From Aselliscus stoliczkanus (Eukaryota > Chordata > Mammalia > Chiroptera > Hipposideridae): a stretch of DNA of 64,000 nucleotides. This document shows, in pieces, positions 58,340 through 64,000 of this stretch. How positions within the stretch are numbered: the first letter of the stretch is position 1; the number at the start of each line of letters is the position of its first letter. A program made the translations under genes and the position numbers. Below the pieces are notes generated by a model, which saw only the letters and a list, made by a program, of their open reading frames with translations, was not told the origin of the DNA and made no database searches. Location: contig CM066731.1 of assembly GCA_033961575.1 (NCBI GenBank), forward strand, positions 84,341,501 to 84,405,500. Reading direction: 5' to 3'.

Positions 58340-59000
58340 TCATCTTCAGCAACATTTTGCATCACTTCTCACCTCTCCTTTAGGTCAAGTTACACTAAAC
58401 ATCTCCCAGGTGGCTCACTTTTACCTCTATGTAGTTGTGATTGCTATTTTCTCTTCCACTCTGAATTCATCTCTCCTCCTCACCTAATTCCTAATTTCCC
58501 TTAAGTCTAGCTTAAAATCACATCTTTCATCTTTCATAAGGACTTGCCTGAAACCCCTCTCAGGTTGGGCAGAAGACCCTGTGACATGTTCACAAAGTCC
58601 CTGATTTTTGCTCTATGATCACCTGTATTCTACTGTGTTATTCCTTTGGAATAGAACATCTTCTTTTCTGAACTGTAAACTCTGTGGATCTTGCTTTCCA
58701 ATAATTTCCTAGCATCCACCACAGTGCCTGGTGTGTATTAGATATGCAATAAATATTTGTGAAGAAACAACATTCAAATTTTCCCACAATCTGGTCTGAT
58801 TCATCCCAATTTGCCACATTTCCCACTGTTTCCCAACTCAACCTATTTATGCCATAAAATTTATAGTTCATTTCTACCCTTACAGTTCTGCCTGGAATGT
58901 CCTTCCATTTCCTCTGCACACAGCTAAATCCCATTTTCTCCAGTAATTTTTTCTTGGCTTCATCGGCATCCATTTATGATCCAACCCTAAGAAATCTATT
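58340..59000 (+). repeat. L2 LINE fragments
   Basis: At 58340-58770: GTCTAGCTTAAAATCACATC, CTTTCATAAGGACTTGCCTG, ACTGTAAACTCTGTGGATCT and CACAGTGCCTGGTGTGTATT. At 58870-59000: TCTGCCTGGAATGTCCTTCC then the antisense-coding tail. Two or more degraded L2 pieces in the same direction as the upstream ones. Confidence 0.72.
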
Positions 59001-60495
59001 ATATCATCACCTGGACCACATGGATTATTTCCTGAGGAAATGCCACCTTGTGTTAAATATGGCATTTGCTTCCCTAACCAGAACATTTGCTTTGGTAGCT
59101 TCCGATGAAGCACTGGCTCTACTCTATGGTGCTCTTTTCATACACCAGCTAGTTCTGACTGAGCAAGACCAGATTCCAGAAACACAAACTAATATTATCA
59201 TGAATATGTGAAGGGACACAGAAGGCGTGAAAGACAACTTGTGGAAAATGGTTTTTCATATTGCAAAACAAGGATCAGAGTAGTCATCATGGGCAAAATC
59301 CCCAGAATTTTACTGGGCCTCTTTACCCTTCCCTTATGGTTTTGTATAGTTTTTGCTGTTTTGCTTTTTCTTTCTTTACAATATGCTTCCTCTGTTTGAG
59401 GTCTTTAAAATTTCCAAATCTAGCCTCCAAACTAGTTATGTTTGCCTTAAATTTCAGACCATTTTACACCAGACTGAGAAGTAGGAGACCTGATTCTAAT
59501 CCTAGAAATGTCCCCGTGGGTAGCGTGATGATCTTCTGCAAGTCATATATATTTTTCTGCTCTCCAAAATGAAAGATGATGTTGGATGATCTTAAATGGC
59601 CAGAGTAAAGATGGCACACCTTTCTAAGACTTTCTTCTACATTCTCCTCTCTTGTATTTATTACTTCATTAGCTAGTATAGTTTCATTACTGCCCCTGGC
59701 CAAGAATTCCCTGATCAGGAGAGCCATTGATTGCTTTCCACTAGCTGATATGTACTTCCCTTGCTCATAGTGACTCAAAATTTGCTCCTTCAAAGCATAA
59801 AGTGCTCCACAAGGATGCCAGTTTTTTCCTTTTGTATAATTCATGTGATAGACTCTTTAATTGTCTGGTATTCCTTAGTTTCTTTCTGTAGATTTTTTTT
59901 CCAGTTCCCCTAAAATAATAATCTCAAATTTTCATCAAACCTTTTTCTCCAAATGCATTTATAACCTTTGCAGAGTGTAACAAAATTATCTCCTAATAAT
60001 AAGAATCAAAGTCCCAAAGCTCAAGCAAAATTATAAAGTTGGCAAAAAGGCTTTGTTTAAGCTTTGTTCAGAGAAAGAATATGGACATGAGAAGGATTGG
60101 CCTCCTGCTAAGGGAGGACAATGTCATGTTAAGGATAACAAAACGCATACATGTCCAACTCTTATTTTCTTCCTGTCTTCTGTATTTAAGATGCTGGGCT
60201 TTTAAACTGCTAAAGAGAGAGCATTTAGTCAACATATCATTAGGAAGAAGGTAAGAGAACACCCAGCAGCATTAAATAATGAAGTTTCAGATTAATATCA
60301 GTGAAATCACAGGATAGAGAGGATGCAGGATTGTATGTGTATTTTAAGTTCCTGCTGAGAAATAATGGAATATGAGGGAGATGAGAATGAAAGGGAATGG
60401 AAGAGAACAGGAAATATGAAGTGGCCATCAGAGGCAGATGCACACCAGAAGGCAGGGAAAGAGAGAGGGTAGTGATTAGGATAGTGCAGTCTCTC
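59001..60495. other. Mostly unique DNA
   Basis: A weak MIR-like stretch at about 59470-59590 (AGTAGGAGACCTGATTCTAA, TCTTCTGCAAGTCATAT). A 126-codon minus frame (59464-59844) has no recognisable domain and overlaps that repeat. Nothing else recognised. Confidence 0.4.
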
Positions 60496-60499
60496 ACGG

Positions 60500-60705
60500 G
60501 CTTGTCCGGGTTTGCATCCTGATTCTTCTATTTTCTAGCTGTGTGGCCTCAGGCCAGTGACTTTCCTTTGTGTCTCCATTTCCTAAGCTGTAAGATGAAC
60601 AGGGCAATATTTCCCTTTTGTTGTTGGTGGGTTTGAGCACTTAATGAATGTTGCCACATGTGGAGTAGTACCCACCAAAGGGTGAACACTCAAGAAATGT
60701 TGACA
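60500..60705 (+). repeat. MIR SINE
   Basis: GTCCGGGTTTGCATCCTGAT, TCTAGCTGTGTGGCCTCAGG, TGTCTCCATTTCCTAAGCTG and CACTCAAGAAATGTTGAC give a nearly complete MIR. Confidence 0.88.
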
Positions 60706-61557
60706 AACACTTCTTTTTGACATGGTTCTTCTTCAAAATTCTTGAGCACACTAATAAATAGGTTGCACTCGAGTGTTTAGGAAAGAAAACATTGATTATT
60801 AGGCAGTGAAGTGGGTTCCTGGGAACCCATGTTCTCAGTCAAGCCCAACTAAACTCATTACCTATATAATAGTACACAAGATGGCAGACCAATGGAATTC
60901 TATAATGAATGCCTTTCTATATTCAGCCAGGCATGAAATGACCCTTCTCCCAATCATCATATAGACATGATGGGGAAATAGGGCAAAAGCACAAAAGCCC
61001 ATTACAAAGAGATGTGGAGATAGAACAACTTTGCCAATGCTTATTGAATAATAAATTGCCATCAAGCTTCAGGAGAATCTTTATATAAGATACAGGACTC
61101 TGTTTTCAGTTTCATTCTGTTCAAAATCCTCACCTATGACCTGTGTGAAAATATAAAAGACAAGGAATTAAGTGTATGTCTTTCTCCCAAAGGTGAAATT
61201 TGTCAGATAAAGGAAAACAGCTCAAAGATTTTGATTATCTGCAATGTTAGGACAACCCCAATATAGTCTTAGGAATTAAATGTAAAATGATTCGTTTAGA
61301 TTGAAAGATGTGAGAGGTATAGTTTACACTCGTCCTTATTTTTCAACGGCCTAAAGTCTAATATCGGGTAAAGATATCACATATCTTTGCGACACTAACA
61401 GAAAAACATTCTCCAGACAAAGAAGAGGGACACTCCTTCTTTGTTCTCCAGGTATGGTTATAACATACCTGGAGAAGAAGCAGGACCTAACCTGTGCAGT
61501 ATTTACTATGTGCACATTGTTTTGACCACCATGCATGGAGTTAAGTCTCCATCAAAT
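60706..61557. other. Unique DNA, nothing recognised
   Basis: No supported feature. Confidence 0.45.
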
Positions 61558-62007
61558 TATTTTTTTTTAAATTAAGATTTTATTGGGGACTTGGGGGAGG
61601 GGAACAGCATTGGGGAACCGGGGAAGGGGATCAGACAAGTTGCTGTCCTTTTGTTCTTCAGTCTAGTTGTGGAGGACGTTGCTTCACTGGCCCATGTTAG
61701 TATCATCGTTGTGCTTTTCTCGGGTGAGACAGATCGGTCGCCAGCCTCTGGACGGCCGCTCACAGTGGCTCTTGGCAGCTCACACCGGCTGCCTGCTAGT
61801 CATTCACTGTAGCCTATTGCAGCCCACTGCAGCAGGGGCTATGGCTATGCTGTCCCAGGGGACTCACAGCAGCCCAGCTCCAGGTGGCGCTGTTGTTCAC
61901 CATCTTAGCAGGAGAGGGCAGTGTCACTGACCCTCATATGTGGGATCCGAACCGGGGCTGCTGGTGTCCCAATCCAGCTCTTAACCACCGCACCACTCGG
62001 CCGGCCC
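61558..62007 (-). mobile_element. Full-length tRNA-derived SINE, antisense
   Basis: Reverse complement of the 28253 SINE along its whole length: poly(T), AAGATTTTATTGGGGACTTG, GGAAGGGGATCAGACAAGTT, GACAGATCGGTCGCCAGCCT, GAGAGGGCAGTGTCACTGAC and the head ending CACTCGGCCGGCCC. More diverged than the 28253 copy; flanks (AAATTATTTT / TAATATTTTT) give only a weak TSD. Confidence 0.92.
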
Positions 62008-63755
62008 CTAATGTAATATTTTTAAATGGAGCTTGAGAAACCAGACAGAGTCCAGAGGAAGTAACCAGGATGGTAAGGAGCTAGGATAATCCTCAGGGAA
62101 GTAAACATGAAGAAGATATAGACATCTTTAATTTATTTTCAAATATTACCCTGGACAGGAAAGCTGAGATTTACAGATAAATACAACAAGGAGATCCAAT
62201 TTAATGAAAATACTTTAGTCAGACTAGACAGAGCTCCCTGACCCGCTGTGGGCCACGATCAAGCTGGAGAATCTTTAGTGAAAGACTGTGTGAAACAGAC
62301 CGTGCACAGTTGGGTTAAATGGCTTCTGGGGTCTCTCAATTCTACATTCTGCAGCTTACTATTAACAAATAGTGATTTAATAACTATTTTTAAATTAAGA
62401 AAGAAGATTATGTGATTTCTGACATTTCATCTGAGCCATAAAATCTGTTTTCACTCTCCAACACTTCACCAGGTTCCCAAACCACAAATATGCTGTTCAG
62501 ATAAATCACAATTTTTAGATGAAAGAGAAGTAAAATAATGACCTAAAAAGGTATAATGTCCAAAAAAGTGTGCACTGATAACCACTCTTTTTTCTTCAAG
62601 TCCATGAAGAAAAGAGACTTCACTTCTGCAAAGTCCCTTATCTGATTCCATAAATACTCTGTCCCTGGGAACTGAAATAAGGAGCTGCACTCTGATTCCT
62701 TTTCTGTGTGTTTTCTATCTTTTATCTTCACAGAAGCATGTTACTGAAGGGAGGTGATTGTATGCCATCAAGTGCTTCTCAAATATCAAAATATGGCTTT
62801 CCTTAAAAGTCCTTTTCCTTCTTTAAGGCCACAACTCACAGAATTGTTTTTTGAGGTATGGCTCCTCTACAAACTTTTCACTCACTATTTTCTTACAAAG
62901 CCGTAAGTTTTCAACTGGCTTCTTATACATTTCTGCTGTTACCTGTTCACATGACAAAACGTTTGCTTCCAATGTCTTTTTAAGATAAATCTGCTGCATA
63001 AACTGTACCTGTTTTAAAAATTGTTAATAATTCTTCACTGTACCTTTCTTCCCTTCTAAAGTAAATGGCTCGTTGCAATCAATGAAAGCCAGATTTTATT
63101 TATAAGGAGGCAGCTCTTTCTCTTCCGGAAGCTTTTATTATCCTTTGGTATAATCCTTGGTTCATTGGCCTAGGACAGTTTTCAGCAAAGTTGTGTCTGC
63201 ATAACTATAGAAGTAATTAAACTCACATTGGGGCTGTCTGTCCTGCTGTCAGAGCATGGAGGAAAAGATAATGGTGCAATTTAACTTAGGGAATGCTGAC
63301 ACGGAGGTTTAGGGATAATAGATAAGAGACATGTGGGATTGTGGGAGTCAGTTTCCTCCACTAAGTTATTGTCACCCATTATGAATTTGGGGCTAATTCT
63401 GAAGGGAGCAAAGCACATTGAATTAAAAAAGAAACCACAGCTGTCAAAAGATGCTGTGTTCAACAAACTGGAGGAAACAAGATAACATAGTTTGTATTTT
63501 CTGGCCTTTCCAGGCACAAAGTCTATAAAGTAATGGTAAGAAGGTAAGTGTAGACAGGCTGCCTGGGTTTAATTTCTGCCTAGGAATTATGTCCCAGGTT
63601 TCCATGATACTATCACTTGTTCTTTATCCATCATATCAAGCTGCCCACCTCTGTACCCTTATACTTACTTGAGAACTCAGAACATATGAAGCCTTCATTA
63701 CATCTGTGTGGAATAAATGAAGAGGCCAAGACACTGCATGGCCTATTAAAAAGAT
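62008..63755. other. Unique DNA, nothing recognised
   Basis: No frame over 78 codons and no clear repeat; a possible MIR scrap (GCTGCCTGGGTTTAATTTCT) at about 63558. Confidence 0.4.
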
Positions 63756-63930
63756 ACCAGCTTAATTTGAATCTTTGGGCTCCACCTTTGCTGATAACGT
63801 GCTGTGGCCTTAGGCAAGTCACTTTGGCTCTTGAGCTCTTATTTTGTGTCCTATAAAGTGGGCTAAAACCACCAGTTCTAGTGCACGGAGTTCTTTGAGG
63901 ATGACATGACAACATGGGTGTGAAATCAGC
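63756..63930 (+). repeat. MIR SINE fragment
   Basis: CGTGCTGTGGCCTTAGGCAA then GTCACTTTGGCTCTTGAGC and TCCTATAAAGTGGGCTAAAA match the MIR core. Confidence 0.8.
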
Positions 63931-64000
63931 TTTGCTAATGTTTCTGTTTCTACGAAAGCAGAAAAACTACCTGAGTAAGACTGCCAGGCACTGCTAGTTG

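Noticed and set aside
59464..59844. 126-codon minus frame as a gene
   Set aside because: Overlaps a MIR-like repeat, has no domain and no transcript context.
1..64000. A novel operon, defence system, phage, virus or plasmid
   Set aside because: Composition, repeat families and lack of coding density fit non-coding mammalian nuclear DNA; no set of adjacent genes exists to form a system.

Overview
The window is nuclear DNA of a placental mammal, most likely a bat. The main evidence is a tRNA-derived SINE with a GGGCCGGCC head and a 3' end reading TTCCCC...CCAATAAAATCTTT plus poly(A). It resembles the bat Rhin-1/VES group from memory, occurs in both orientations, and some copies keep perfect target-site duplications (TSDs). 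Young L1 copies have a 3' UTR ending GTACACCTGAAACTAAT or CACCCCAATAAA, and Tc1/mariner pieces are present. MIR, L2, MER5A, Tigger and MLT1 relics are those of any placental genome. The species is not established; a horseshoe/leaf-nosed-type bat is a guess. I found no protein-coding gene, no cellular RNA gene, no CRISPR and no bacterial or viral gene system. All long open frames are L1 ORF1/ORF2 remnants or chance frames in repeats. The window reads as intergenic or intronic sequence shaped by retrotransposition.

Layout. 1-5 kb: unique DNA, an L1 with an inverted 5' part (1805-3195) split by a solo LTR (2566-3121), a MIR, and a 5'-truncated L1 with a perfect 16-bp TSD (3557-4997). 7-9.6 kb: an old plus-strand L1 interrupted by a mariner-like MITE and a younger L1 end. 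9.7-17.7 kb: mostly unique DNA with a short SINE, an L1 3' UTR insertion with a 17-bp TSD, L2, MLT1, microsatellites and a second SINE type. 18.0-20.7 kb: a TSD-flanked, ORF2-less L1 (5' UTR, ORF1, rearranged 3' end). 22.4-26.7 kb: an old plus-strand L1 carrying two younger 5'-inverted L1s, a Tigger with a SINE inside it, and an ancient LTR-like repeat. 27-35.7 kb: an L1 end, a full-length 447-bp SINE with a 17-bp TSD, MER5A, MIRs, ancient LTRs and unique DNA.

35.7-55.6 kb is one nest. A full-length minus-strand L1 (L1-A, about 6.4 kb once inserts are removed) is bounded by matching 14-bp flanks at 35720 and 55629. It was split by L1-B (38140-43666, ORF2 mostly deleted, itself hit by a SINE), by full-length L1-C (46128-53216, perfect 14-bp TSD) and by a head-to-head mariner (53788-54706). 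55.7-64 kb: a SINE, an old L1 end, an L2 cluster, MIRs, a long antisense SINE and unique DNA.

The most interesting signals concern L1 biology. They are the ORF2-less L1 with rearranged joins, a 5' UTR boundary shared by three L1 copies that looks like a 3' splice site, a roughly 100-bp monomer array in the L1-C 5' UTR, the two-headed mariner, and three separate 5'-inverted L1s.
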